Below, piece by piece: positions 8,113-16,298 of a stretch of DNA of 64,000 nucleotides. Both the position numbers and the translations under genes were made by a program. The DNA is taken from the NCBI RefSeq assembly GCF_014642835.1, contig NZ_BMJA01000005.1, positions 186,001-250,000 on the forward strand. Direction: 5' to 3'. This DNA is from Dyella nitratireducens (GTDB lineage Bacteria; Pseudomonadota; Gammaproteobacteria; Xanthomonadales; Rhodanobacteraceae). The notes beneath the pieces were generated by a model that searched no databases, was not told where the DNA came from, and worked only from the letters and a program-made list of their open reading frames with translations. Each line of letters begins with the position of its first letter. The first letter of the stretch is position 1.

Positions 8113-9557
8113 CAGGCAGCCTCCTCCAGATCCACGACCCAGGTGTCCTTGGCGCCGCCACCTTGCGATGAGTTGACTACCAACGAACCCTTTTGCATCG
8201 CCACGCGAGTCAGGCCGCCGGTGGTCACAAAGATGTCCTCGCGCGACAAGATGAAAGGACGCAGATCCAGATGACGCGGCTCCGGTTCCTTGCCACCAAG
8301 GATCGGTGCGGTGGATAGCGACAAGGTCGGCTGCGCCATGTAGTTGCGCGGGTCCGCCTCGATTAGCCGGCGGAATTTTTCGCGCTCGCGCTTGGTGGCG
8401 CGGGGACCGATCAGCATGCCGTAGCCACCCGATTCATTCGCCGGCTTGACCACCAGTTGGTCCAGATGCGCGAGCACGTAGGCGCGATCCTTCGCGTCAT
8501 GGCAAAGATAACTGGGCACATTGGGCAGGATCGGCTCTTCGCCCAGGTAGTACCGAATCATCTTGGGCACGTAGGTGAACACCACCTTGTCATCCGCCAC
8601 GCCGGCACCTGGTGCATTCGCGAGCGCCACCTTGCCTGCTCGCCAGCTGCGGATCAGACCACGCACGCCAAGTACCGAATCGGGATGAAACACTTCTGGA
8701 TCGAGGAACATGTCGTCCACGCGACGGTAGATCACGTCCACCCGCTTGGGTCCATACACCGTGCGCATGTAGCAGACGTCATCGTCGCCAACGAACAGGT
8801 CACCGCCTTCGACCAGCTCGATACCCATGCTTTGCGCCAGATAGCAGTGCTCGAAGTACGCGCTGTTGAAGATGCCCGGCGTAAGCAGCGCGATCACCGG
8901 TGTATCGCCGGGACGCGGACTGAGTGCCGCCAGTGTGTCGTAGAGCTGCGTGGGATAGTTGTCCACCGGCAGAATCGCACTGGTTTCGAACAGCTCTGGA
9001 AACACACGCTTGGCGACCATGCGGTTTTCGATCATGTAGGAGACGCCGCTGGGAATGCGCAGATTGTCTTCCAGCGCATAGAGCGTGCCGTCGGCATCGC
9101 GTACCAGGTCCGAGCCGCAGATGTGCGCCCATACGCCAAGCGGCGGCTTCACGCCCACGCACTGCGGACGGAAGTTCACCGATTCCTTGAGCAGCTCGCG
9201 CGGAAAGACGTTGTCGTTGATGATCTTCTGATCGCCGTAGATGTCGCCGATGAAAAGATTCAGCGCGCGCATGCGCTGGCGCAAGCCGGCGGCGGTACGT
9301 TCCCATTCGCGGCGTTCAATGACGCGCGGAATCAGGTCGAACGGCAAGGTGCGGTCGACGTTGCGCCCTTCGCTGTACACCGTGAACGTGATGCCCATGA
9401 CGCGGGCGGTAACGTCCGCGGCAAGCTGTCGTTCTGTCAGTTCGTGCCGGCTAAGGCCAGACAGGTAGTCAAGCAGTGGGCGCGCAGCTGGCCTTGGCTG
9501 ACCATCGGATGCAACGAGTTCATCCCACGTTGACGATCGATATCGCGTCCAGTCCAT
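8112..9557 (-). CDS. circularly permuted type 2 ATP-grasp protein
   Basis: The 481 aa protein matches the DUF404/DUF407 family of circularly permuted ATP-grasp ligases (FDLIPRVIERREWERTAAGL, LNLFIGDIYGDQKIINDNVF, GVKPPLGVWAHICGSDLVRD, VVKPANESGGYGMLIGP). These enzymes are thought to form peptide or amide bonds using ATP, with an alpha-E protein as partner. The catalytic glycine-rich loop ESGGYGMLIGP is intact. The gene is the first of the two-gene unit and is separated from upstream folK by about 160 bases, so it may have its own promoter. Confidence 0.92.
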   Translation of the reverse strand: MDWTRYRSSTWDELVASDGQPRPAARPLLDYLSGLSRHELTERQLAADVTARVMGITFTVYSEGRNVDRTLPFDLIPRVIERREWERTAAGLRQRMRALNLFIGDIYGDQKIINDNVFPRELLKESVNFRPQCVGVKPPLGVWAHICGSDLVRDADGTLYALEDNLRIPSGVSYMIENRMVAKRVFPELFETSAILPVDNYPTQLYDTLAALSPRPGDTPVIALLTPGIFNSAYFEHCYLAQSMGIELVEGGDLFVGDDDVCYMRTVYGPKRVDVIYRRVDDMFLDPEVFHPDSVLGVRGLIRSWRAGKVALANAPGAGVADDKVVFTYVPKMIRYYLGEEPILPNVPSYLCHDAKDRAYVLAHLDQLVVKPANESGGYGMLIGPRATKREREKFRRLIEADPRNYMAQPTLSLSTAPILGGKEPEPRHLDLRPFILSREDIFVTTGGLTRVAMQKGSLVVNSSQGGGAKDTWVVDLEEAA

Positions 9558-9718
9558 GCATGCCTCCTTGTAGTACCAAGCTATTCATCACGGCTGCACC
9601 ATTCAAAGCAGCACGTTGCTGCATAGCAAACTGCATGCATCACATACGTATCGTCAAGGCAAACAAAAAAGCAGCCACAAGCAAGTAAAGTGCTTGCTCG
9701 TTACCGTCACATCGGCGT

Positions 9719-10201
9719 TTACAGCGTCACGATCGTTAAAGGCTCACTCTCTGCTGGGAAGCTCGCCCACAATTCCTGCATCGTTTTCCCGTTCATGGGA
9801 TGGCAAACATCTGGCGCGATATCGGTGATCGGCTTCAGCACGAAGGCGTGTTTCAATTCTTTGCGCGGGATATCGAGATGCCCTGGTCCCTGGGTGACCA
9901 GGTCGTCGTACAACACGATATCCACATCGAGTGTGCGATCGGCGTAACGTGGCACGTCGCGGCGGCGACCGTGACGATCTTCCAGCGCGTGCAGCCAGTC
10001 GTTGAGTTCAATGGGCGAAAGATCGGTATCCAAACCAACCGCAAGATTCACGAAATCCGTACCATCGAAACCCACTGCAGCGCTGCGGTAGGCCGGTGAG
10101 ATGTCGAGTTGTCCGAAGCGCGCACGCAGTTCTTCGATGGCGACCGGGAGATAGCGATGCGGTTCCTGGTTGGAACCCAGGCTCAAATAAACGCGCGACA
10201 T
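9719..10201 (-). CDS. folK: 2-amino-4-hydroxy-6-hydroxymethyldihydropteridine diphosphokinase
   Basis: Transfers pyrophosphate from ATP to 6-hydroxymethyl-7,8-dihydropterin in folate synthesis. The 160 aa product starts MSRVYLSLGSNQEPHRYLPV, the family N-terminus, and carries the HPPK signature as RYADRTLDVDIVLYDDLV. A longer open frame upstream overlaps folB and is not used. The gene starts one base after the folB stop, so the two are translationally linked. Confidence 0.95.
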   Translation of the reverse strand: MSRVYLSLGSNQEPHRYLPVAIEELRARFGQLDISPAYRSAAVGFDGTDFVNLAVGLDTDLSPIELNDWLHALEDRHGRRRDVPRYADRTLDVDIVLYDDLVTQGPGHLDIPRKELKHAFVLKPITDIAPDVCHPMNGKTMQELWASFPAESEPLTIVTL

Positions 10202-10202
10202 A

Positions 10203-10562
10203 TCAAGCCGGCCGTTTACCACGTTCGATGCACACGCCCACGGCTTTTGCACCGCGCACCGCACCGGGCTTGGACAGCTTCAGCCGTACCCATGCCACAC
10301 CGAATTCCTCGCGGATGATGGCAGCACATCGCTCGGCCAGCGTTTCCACCAGGCCGAAGCTCGATTCGCCCACGTACGCGATCAGGCGCTTGGACACGTC
10401 CTTGTAATTGAGCGTATCGGCGATGTCGTCGGACGTGGCGGGAACGGTGTTATCGAACGCCATCTCGATATCGAACGACAGGGTCTGGCGCACGCGCCGC
10501 TCCCAGTCATAGATGCCGATGACGGTGTCGATGCGCAGGTCTTCAATAAAAACGATATCCAT
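10203..10562 (-). CDS. folB: dihydroneopterin aldolase
   Basis: Catalyses the aldol cleavage of 7,8-dihydroneopterin (and epimerisation) just before FolK in folate synthesis. The 119 aa protein begins MDIVFIEDLRIDTVIGIYDW and has the family motifs LNYKDVSK and VETLAERCA, plus a conserved Lys in LKLSKPGAV. The length is typical. It follows tsaD by 32 bases and precedes folK directly, so tsaD-folB-folK is a likely operon. Confidence 0.95.
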   Translation of the reverse strand: MDIVFIEDLRIDTVIGIYDWERRVRQTLSFDIEMAFDNTVPATSDDIADTLNYKDVSKRLIAYVGESSFGLVETLAERCAAIIREEFGVAWVRLKLSKPGAVRGAKAVGVCIERGKRPA

Positions 10563-10594
10563 GCGTGCAAGCGTCGTGGGTGCGGGCGATAGGA

Positions 10595-11641
10595 TCAAGC
10601 GGCGGGCGGCAGGGTCTGCAGGTCCCAACGTGGGAACACTTGCACCGATTCATTCTGATGCTGTCCGTGCGCCAGTCGGATGGCGCCGGCCAGGGCGATC
10701 ATCGCGCCGTTGTCGGTGCAGAACTGCAGACGGGGGAAATAGGTTTTGAAACCGTCCTTCGCACCGGCGGCGGCCAGTTCTTCGCGCAAACGGCGGTTGG
10801 CGCCGACGCCCCCGGCGATCACCAGCCGTTTCGCGCCGGTTTCGGACAGCGCGCGGCGGCATTTGATCAGCAGCGTGTCGACAATGGCTTCTTCGAAGGC
10901 ACGGGCGATGTCGGCGCGAGTCTGCTCGCTCTGGTCGGATTGCTGCCAAGCCAGCAGCACCTGGGTTTTCAGGCCGGAGAAGCTGAAATCGAGTCCCGGG
11001 CGATCGGTCATCGGGCGCGAAAAACGAAACGCACCCGGGCGGCCCTGTGCTGCCAGGGCCGCCAGCGCCGGGCCACCCGGATACGGCAGACCCATCAGCT
11101 TGGCGGTCTTGTCGAAGGCCTCGCCGGCGGCGTCATCCAGGGTATCGCCCAGAATGCGGTAATGGCCGATGGCTTCCACTTCCACCAGCATCGAGTGGCC
11201 ACCGGAAACCAGCAGGGCCACGAAGGGTGGTTGCGGCGGATCGTCCTCCAAGAGCGGCGCAAGCAGATGTCCTTCCATATGGTGTACGCCAACCGCCGGC
11301 ACGCCCAGCGCCCAGGCCATCGCGCGTCCGGTCGCTGCACCGACCAGCAGCGCGCCCACCAAGCCAGGACCAGCGGTGTAGGCGACACCACCGAGATCGG
11401 CGGGGGTCATCCCCGCATCCTTCAAGGCCTCCCGCACCAGCGGCAGCAGCTTGCGCACGTGGTCGCGGCTGGCCAGCTCCGGTACCACACCGCCGTAGTC
11501 GGCATGCAGTTTCACCTGTGTATATAAGGCGTGCGCGAGCAGGCCGTGCCCCGGCTGCTTCGGTTCCCAGCGCAGCAGGGCCACGCCGGTTTCGTCGCAA
11601 GAGGTCTCGATGCCAAGGATGGGGCGGAGAGCGTCAGGCAT
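10595..11641 (-). CDS. tsaD: tRNA N6-adenosine threonylcarbamoyltransferase TsaD
   Basis: Transfers the threonylcarbamoyl group to A37 of ANN-decoding tRNAs, working with TsaB, TsaC and TsaE. The 348 aa protein starts [19 protein letters not shown] and carries the metal-binding HHMEGH motif and the ASKH-type nucleotide-binding signatures ([23 protein letters not shown]). The longer frame upstream extends into the rpsU promoter region and is rejected. Divergence from rpsU is the classic gammaproteobacterial arrangement. Confidence 0.96.
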   Translation of the reverse strand: MPDALRPILGIETSCDETGVALLRWEPKQPGHGLLAHALYTQVKLHADYGGVVPELASRDHVRKLLPLVREALKDAGMTPADLGGVAYTAGPGLVGALLVGAATGRAMAWALGVPAVGVHHMEGHLLAPLLEDDPPQPPFVALLVSGGHSMLVEVEAIGHYRILGDTLDDAAGEAFDKTAKLMGLPYPGGPALAALAAQGRPGAFRFSRPMTDRPGLDFSFSGLKTQVLLAWQQSDQSEQTRADIARAFEEAIVDTLLIKCRRALSETGAKRLVIAGGVGANRRLREELAAAGAKDGFKTYFPRLQFCTDNGAMIALAGAIRLAHGQHQNESVQVFPRWDLQTLPPAA

Positions 11642-11724
11642 CTTCAGATGTGCCAGTCTTAAGGACGTAGGCGTGCATTTTTGCCGATAAGCGTGCCTTC
11701 GCGACACCCTGTATGCCCAACTCT

Positions 11725-11754
11725 TTGAATTTTTCACCCGCATCGGCGTATACT
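11725..11754 (+). promoter_or_regulatory. sigma70-type promoter of rpsU
   Basis: TTGAAT (11725-11730) and TATACT (11749-11754) are separated by 18 bases and lie about 50 bases upstream of the rpsU start, followed by the hairpin GCGGCTCGCCGC. Both boxes are close to consensus. This lies in the divergent tsaD/rpsU intergenic region, where a strong ribosomal-protein promoter is expected. Confidence 0.65.
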
Positions 11755-11801
11755 TTGCGGCTCGCCGCATTTCTGCGGCACGTTTACTACCCGGAGTTTC
11801 C

Positions 11802-12017
11802 ATGCCCAGCGTAAAAGTCCGCGAGAACGAGCCGTTCGAACTCGCCCTGCGCCGCTTCAAGCGCACCTGCGAAAAAGCCGGCATTCTCGCCGAGACCCGC
11901 AAGCGCGAGTTCTATGAAAAGCCGACCCAGGAACGCAAGCGCAAACGCGCCGCTGCCGTGAAGCGTCACCTGCGCCGCCTGTCGCGCGACGTGTCGCGCA
12001 AGACCCGCCTGTACTGA
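11802..12017 (+). CDS. rpsU: 30S ribosomal protein S21
   Basis: The 71 aa, very basic protein ([20 protein letters not shown], ending [16 protein letters not shown]) is S21, which helps mRNA initiation on the 30S subunit. GGAG lies about 8 bases upstream. It is the first gene of the rpsU-dnaG macromolecular-synthesis cluster. A terminator-like hairpin lies between it and yqeY, so downstream genes probably receive only read-through or their own transcription. Confidence 0.98.
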   Translation: MPSVKVRENEPFELALRRFKRTCEKAGILAETRKREFYEKPTQERKRKRAAAVKRHLRRLSRDVSRKTRLY

Positions 12018-12129
12018 GCGCTGTCCGCCTCGGCGGGTTCTTAGGTTCTGGCGCGTATCGCGCCGCACCTGTTCAGCGCTTGCAGCCGGCGCGTCCATCC
12101 GCAGCCACCACCTGCAAGGCAATGCATGG

Positions 12130-12164
12130 GCCGACGTTGTTCCGCAACGTCGGCTTTGTGCTTT
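12130..12164 (+). terminator. hairpin terminator or attenuator between rpsU and yqeY
   Basis: A perfect 10-bp stem (GCCGACGTTG at 12130-12139 and CAACGTCGGC at 12145-12154) with a 5-base loop is followed by TTTGTGCTTT. It would limit read-through from the strong rpsU promoter, as the internal terminator does in the enteric rpsU-dnaG-rpoD operon. The yqeY ribosome binding site follows at once. Confidence 0.6.
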
Positions 12165-12180
12165 CCGAAGGAGCCGTTCC

Positions 12181-12624
12181 ATGTCGTTGAAACAGCAAAT
12201 TACCGAAGACATGAAAACCGCCATGCGCGGCGGTGACAAGGATCGCCTCGGAGTGATCCGCCTGATCCTCGCTGCCGTCAAGCAACGCGAGGTGGACGAG
12301 CGGATCGAACTGGACGACACCCAGATCATCGCCGTGCTGGAGAAGATGCTCAAGCAGCGCAAGGACTCGGTGAGCCAGTACGCCGCCGCCGGTCGCGAGG
12401 ATCTGGCCAACGTGGAGCGCGCTGAAATGGTGGTGATCGAAACCTACCTGCCCGCCAAGCTCAGCGACGCCGAAATCGACGCCATGATCCAGGCCGCCAT
12501 CGCCGAAACCGGCGCGAGCAGCGCACGCGACATGGGCAAGGTGGTTGCGGCGGTCAAAGCCAAAGCCGCCGGCCGTGCCGATATGGCACAGGTGTCGGCA
12601 CGGATCAAATCCCGCCTGAACTGA
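12181..12624 (+). CDS. GatB/YqeY domain-containing protein
   Basis: The 147 aa helical protein (MSLKQQITEDMKTAMRGGDK, LPAKLSDAEIDAMIQAAIAE, DMGKVVAAVKAKAAGRADM) is a stand-alone YqeY, related to the tail domain of the GatB amidotransferase subunit that contacts tRNA. Its role in bacteria is not settled. It sits between rpsU and dnaG, a common position in Proteobacteria. GAAGGAG lies upstream of the ATG. Confidence 0.93.
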   Translation: MSLKQQITEDMKTAMRGGDKDRLGVIRLILAAVKQREVDERIELDDTQIIAVLEKMLKQRKDSVSQYAAAGREDLANVERAEMVVIETYLPAKLSDAEIDAMIQAAIAETGASSARDMGKVVAAVKAKAAGRADMAQVSARIKSRLN

Positions 12625-12710
12625 TGCAGGCCACGGCAGCGCCGCAGGCGCTGCCTTCACGCTGACCGCGTTTAGATGCTCCCACGCGACACGCCACGGG
12701 AGAAAGACGC

Positions 12711-12884
12711 ATGCTCAAGTGGGCGATCATCTTTGCGATCATTTCCCTGGTTGCCGGCTGGCTGGGCTTTGGCACGTTGTCCGGTATTGCCGCCACCATC
12801 GCCAAGGTTTTGTTCGGGATTTTCGTCATCATCTTCATCATCGCCGTGCTGGCGGTGATCGGCGTGTTCCATCTGGTGACGTAG
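12711..12884 (+). CDS. small DUF1328 (UPF0391) membrane protein
   Basis: This 57-codon gene starts at the ATG at 12711 with GGGAGAAAG upstream and ends TAG at 12884. The product ([20 protein letters not shown], then [20 protein letters not shown]) has two transmembrane helices and fits the YtjA/DUF1328 family, often stress-induced in Proteobacteria. It is inserted between yqeY and dnaG, in the same direction. Confidence 0.85.
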   Translation: MLKWAIIFAIISLVAGWLGFGTLSGIAATIAKVLFGIFVIIFIIAVLAVIGVFHLVT

Positions 12885-12931
12885 CCCACATCCTTAGCGA
12901 TCTCGCCGCGGTGTCCGGCTAGACTAACCGG

Positions 12932-14668
12932 ATGCGCGGCCGTATCCCCGACAGTTTCATCGACGAACTGCTTGCCCGCGTCGACATCGTCGACGTGATC
13001 GAGCGGCGCGTGCCGTTGAAAAAAGCCGGACGCGAATGGACTGCCTGCTGTCCCTTCCACAACGAACGAACGCCATCGTTCTACGTGAGCCCCGCCAAGC
13101 AGTTTTTTCACTGCTTCGGCTGCGGCGCACACGGTAGCGCGATCAAGTTCCTGATGGATTACGAGCGGCTGGAATTTCCGGACGCCGTGGAAGAACTGGC
13201 CCAGGCCGTGGGCCTGAAAGTCCCCTACGAAGGCGGGCGCGACAATGCTCCGCGCGAGGACAAGACTGATCTTTACGCCGTGCTCGACGCTGCAACAGGT
13301 TGGTACCAAGGCGAGCTGAAAAAAAGCGGCGAAGCCAACGCGTATTGCCAAAAGCGCGGCCTGGATGCGGATACCATCTCGCGCTTCCGCATCGGCTGGG
13401 CGCCGGCGGGTTTCGATGGCGTGATCCGCAACCTCGGCACCAACGACAAGCGCATGCAACTGCTGACCGAAGCGGGCATGGTCGCCAACAACGAGCGCGG
13501 CAATAAATACGACCGTTTCCGTGAACGCTTGATGTTCCCGATTCTGGATCGGCGCGGACGCGTGATCGCTTTCGGCGGACGCGTGCTGAAATCGGAACAA
13601 GGACCCAAGTACCTCAACTCACCGGAAACGCCGCTATTCCACAAGGGCCGCGAGCTGTTCGCGCTGTGGCAGGTCAAGCAGGCCAACAGCCATCTCGTGC
13701 GCATCGTGGTGGTGGAAGGCTACATGGATGTGATCGCCCTGCATCAGGCAGGCTTGCCGATTGCCGTAGCGACACTCGGCACCGCCACCACACCCGAGCA
13801 CACCGAAGTGCTGTTCCGCGCCGCGCCGGACGTGGTGTTCTGCTTCGACGGCGATCGCGCCGGCCGCGCGGCGGCGTGGAAAGCATTGGAATCCGCCCTG
13901 CCCCGCTTGCGCGACGGACGCCAGGCGTATTTTCTGTTTCTGCCAGACGGCGAAGATCCGGACACGCTGGTGCGCAAGGAAGGCAAAGAAGGTTTCGAGA
14001 AACGTCTGCGCGAAGCGACACCGCTATCCGAATACTTCTTCGGCGAACTCTCTCATGACGTGGACGTGAGCAAGCTCGACGGACGCGCACGCCTGGCCGA
14101 ACGCGCCCGTCCGCTGATCGCACGCCTACCGGACGGTGCATTCCGCGACCTGATGGCGCAAGAGCTGGAAAAACGCACCGGCGCACGCGCGGTATTGGAA
14201 GCTGAACCTGCTGCACGACAAGCTGTGCAGCGTCCAGGTGCTGTGCAACGCTCGCTGGTGCGCAGCGCCATCGCGCTGCTGCTGGCACAACCTGGCATGG
14301 CTGATGAAGTGGAACAGCCCTACGGCTTTCTGCGCCTGGATAAACCGGGTGTGGACCTGCTGGCCGCGTTGATCGACACCGCACGCGCAAGGCCCGGCAT
14401 CAACGCCGCCATGCTGGTGGAACATTTTACTGGGCGTCCCGAATACGCCTCGCTGCAAAAGCTGATGGCCACTACCGCTGTCGGCGAACCGGAGACGCAG
14501 CGCGTAGAATTCCTGGACGCGCTCGCACGCATGGAAAAGCAGGCTATCGATCAGCGCCGCGATGCGCTGGTCGCCAAAAATCGCGAAGGCACATTGACCA
14601 GTGCCGAAAAGGCCGAACTGCGTGAGCTGCTCGCCGCACGCGCACCGAAGCCGACCGCCGCGTCATGA
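12932..14668 (+). CDS. dnaG: DNA primase
   Basis: Synthesises RNA primers at the replication fork. The 578 aa protein has an N-terminal CHC2 zinc finger (ACCPFHNERTPSFYVSPA and FHCFGCGAHGSAI), the primase catalytic domain with its TOPRIM motif (VVVEGYMDVIALHQAG, then CFDGDRAGRAAAWKALE), and a C-terminal DnaB-interacting helical part. Domain order and length are normal. In most relatives rpoD follows; here a dedA gene follows after 27 bases. Confidence 0.97.
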   Translation: MRGRIPDSFIDELLARVDIVDVIERRVPLKKAGREWTACCPFHNERTPSFYVSPAKQFFHCFGCGAHGSAIKFLMDYERLEFPDAVEELAQAVGLKVPYEGGRDNAPREDKTDLYAVLDAATGWYQGELKKSGEANAYCQKRGLDADTISRFRIGWAPAGFDGVIRNLGTNDKRMQLLTEAGMVANNERGNKYDRFRERLMFPILDRRGRVIAFGGRVLKSEQGPKYLNSPETPLFHKGRELFALWQVKQANSHLVRIVVVEGYMDVIALHQAGLPIAVATLGTATTPEHTEVLFRAAPDVVFCFDGDRAGRAAAWKALESALPRLRDGRQAYFLFLPDGEDPDTLVRKEGKEGFEKRLREATPLSEYFFGELSHDVDVSKLDGRARLAERARPLIARLPDGAFRDLMAQELEKRTGARAVLEAEPAARQAVQRPGAVQRSLVRSAIALLLAQPGMADEVEQPYGFLRLDKPGVDLLAALIDTARARPGINAAMLVEHFTGRPEYASLQKLMATTAVGEPETQRVEFLDALARMEKQAIDQRRDALVAKNREGTLTSAEKAELRELLAARAPKPTAAS

Positions 14669-14695
14669 CCGGCCTGCCAGCAACAAGGAACGTCG

Positions 14696-15310
14696 ATGGA
14701 TTTGCTTGAACGCCTGATCACTTTTTTCGCGGAGCACGGTTACGTGGCGGTCTTCATGGCGCTGCTGCTGTGCGGCGCCGGCTTGCCGCTACCGGAAGAC
14801 ATCACCTTGGTGGCCGGCGGCGTGATCGCCGGTCTTGGCTACGTCAACGTGCACATCATGGTCGCCGTCACCATGGTCGGCGTGCTGGCCGGCGATGCGG
14901 GCATGTTTCTGCTTGGCCATCACTTCGGCACGCATATCCTGCAATGGAAACCCATCTCGTGGCTGATGCCGCCACGTCGCTACGCGAAAGTGCAGGATCA
15001 GTTCACACGCTACGGCAATCGCCTGATGTTCTTCGCACGCTTTCTGCCCGGCATGCGCACGGCGATCTACACCACCGCGGGTGCTACGCATCGCGTGAGT
15101 TTCTGGCGGTTTCTGCTGCTCGATGGTACCGCCGCGCTGATCAGCGTGCCGATTTGGGTGTACCTGGGTTACTTCGGTGCAAATCGGCGCGAATGGCTGG
15201 GGATGTGGATACAGCGGGGGCAGAACAGTCTGTGGCTGGTCGGCGTTTTGGTGGTGCTGATAGTGCTGGTGCTGTGGTGGCGGCGCCGCAAGCGCCGCTA
15301 TGCGGAGTAG
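14696..15310 (+). CDS. DedA family membrane protein
   Basis: The 204 aa polytopic protein has the VTT/DedA signature (LCGAGLPLPEDITLVAGGVI, FFARFLPGMRTAIYTTAG) and about five hydrophobic segments, ending in a basic tail (WWRRRKRRYAE). DedA proteins are inner-membrane lipid scramblase/flippase-like proteins needed for membrane homeostasis and, in several species, undecaprenyl or phosphatidylethanolamine recycling. It follows dnaG closely in the same direction. Its stop codon lies inside the left arm of a GTAG palindrome. Confidence 0.9.
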   Translation: MDLLERLITFFAEHGYVAVFMALLLCGAGLPLPEDITLVAGGVIAGLGYVNVHIMVAVTMVGVLAGDAGMFLLGHHFGTHILQWKPISWLMPPRRYAKVQDQFTRYGNRLMFFARFLPGMRTAIYTTAGATHRVSFWRFLLLDGTAALISVPIWVYLGYFGANRREWLGMWIQRGQNSLWLVGVLVVLIVLVLWWRRRKRRYAE

Positions 15311-15378
15311 GTTGGGGTGCAAACCCCAACATTGCCATCTACATGAAGCACGATGTTAGGGTTTGCACCCCCAACCTA
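15307..15378. repeat. GTAG-headed REP pair, type GGGGTGCAAACCCC
   Basis: Same element as at 1544-1614, with a shared spacer (CATCTACATG) and a degenerate right arm. Its left GTAG overlaps the dedA stop codon, and it separates dedA from the convergent membrane-protein gene. Confidence 0.85.
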
Positions 15379-15390
15379 TGAACGTGCAAC

Positions 15391-16161
15391 TCAAAACTGC
15401 TTATGCAAATCCTCGCTCAGCATTTGCATGCTCTGCTGACTCACTTGGATCAAACCGTTCACTGGCGAATCAAGATCCGCAATCAGACTCATCGAGATCG
15501 CCACCATCAACACTGGAATAAAGGTGGCCATGGCTGCGCGATGACGCTGGCCATAGCCGACGACCAGTGACGTCAGAATGGCCAGCACCGCCATCAGCGC
15601 CCAGATATCGAGCGGTATGCGATTGCGTTGCGCCGCCACGCGCTTGGCGTCGAGATCGATCACATCATTCAACGCTGCAATGTAGAGGCCCGTGATGGGT
15701 GTAGGCGTTTGTTGTGCAACGGTTGCCGCCTGACCCCACAGTTCATCCTGGATTTGCCTGGTCCGCTTTACCGCGGGATCGTGTTCGTCGACATGGGATC
15801 CCGTGCCGAAAATCGCCAGGCGTGCATCGACATATTCGCGCCATAGCTGAGGTGCCGCGCTACGCACCGGTTCGGCCTGCATGCCAACGCGCAGATAGGC
15901 GGTGCCGATGGCGTTCGCCTCGTCGATCACCAGTTGCTTGCGTTCGTCGAAACGACTGAGCCCCATGCTCATGGCGAAACCGATCAGCAGGCTCAGCAAG
16001 ACGGCAATCTGGTTGCGGGTCTGGTGGACCTCCCTTTCCCAGTCCTTGTCCTCAGGATGCTTGGCGAATGCGCGCAAGCGATAGCCAAGTTCGTGCGCCA
16101 GCAACAGCACGACGGTAGCGACGACAAACAGTTCGATCGGGTGATCCAGCAGATACAGCAT
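15391..16161 (-). CDS. bestrophin-like (DUF4239) integral membrane protein
   Basis: A 256 aa protein with two N-terminal hydrophobic helices (IELFVVATVVLLLAHELGYR and IAVLLSLLIGFAMSMGLSRF), a soluble middle part and two more helices near the C-terminus (IWALMAVLAILTSLVVGY, MATFIPVLMVAISMSLIA). This layout and the motif DEANAIGTAYLR are typical of DUF4239 proteins, annotated as bestrophin-like. The ATG at 16161 has AGGAG upstream; the longer frame runs into a repeat. Function is unknown. Confidence 0.72.
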   Translation of the reverse strand: MLYLLDHPIELFVVATVVLLLAHELGYRLRAFAKHPEDKDWEREVHQTRNQIAVLLSLLIGFAMSMGLSRFDERKQLVIDEANAIGTAYLRVGMQAEPVRSAAPQLWREYVDARLAIFGTGSHVDEHDPAVKRTRQIQDELWGQAATVAQQTPTPITGLYIAALNDVIDLDAKRVAAQRNRIPLDIWALMAVLAILTSLVVGYGQRHRAAMATFIPVLMVAISMSLIADLDSPVNGLIQVSQQSMQMLSEDLHKQF

Positions 16162-16206
16162 CGTGCTTCTCCTGCGGATGTGTTGACCGGGAAGCTGCGT
16201 GTAACC

Positions 16207-16295
16207 GTAGGTTGGGGTGAGCGTATGCGAACCCCAACACCGCAATCAACATGAACATGGCCATGTTGGGATTCGCATACGCTCACCCCAACCTG
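16207..16295. repeat. GTAG-headed REP pair, type GGGTGAGCGTATGCGAACCCC
   Basis: Inverted arms GTAGGTTGGGGTGAGCGTAT and a near match of its complement flank a 25-30 base spacer. The arm sequence differs from the other copies in its hairpin loop, but the GTAG head and GTTGGGG core are the same. The right end is degenerate (CCTGTGAC). Confidence 0.8.
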
Positions 16296-16298
16296 TGA

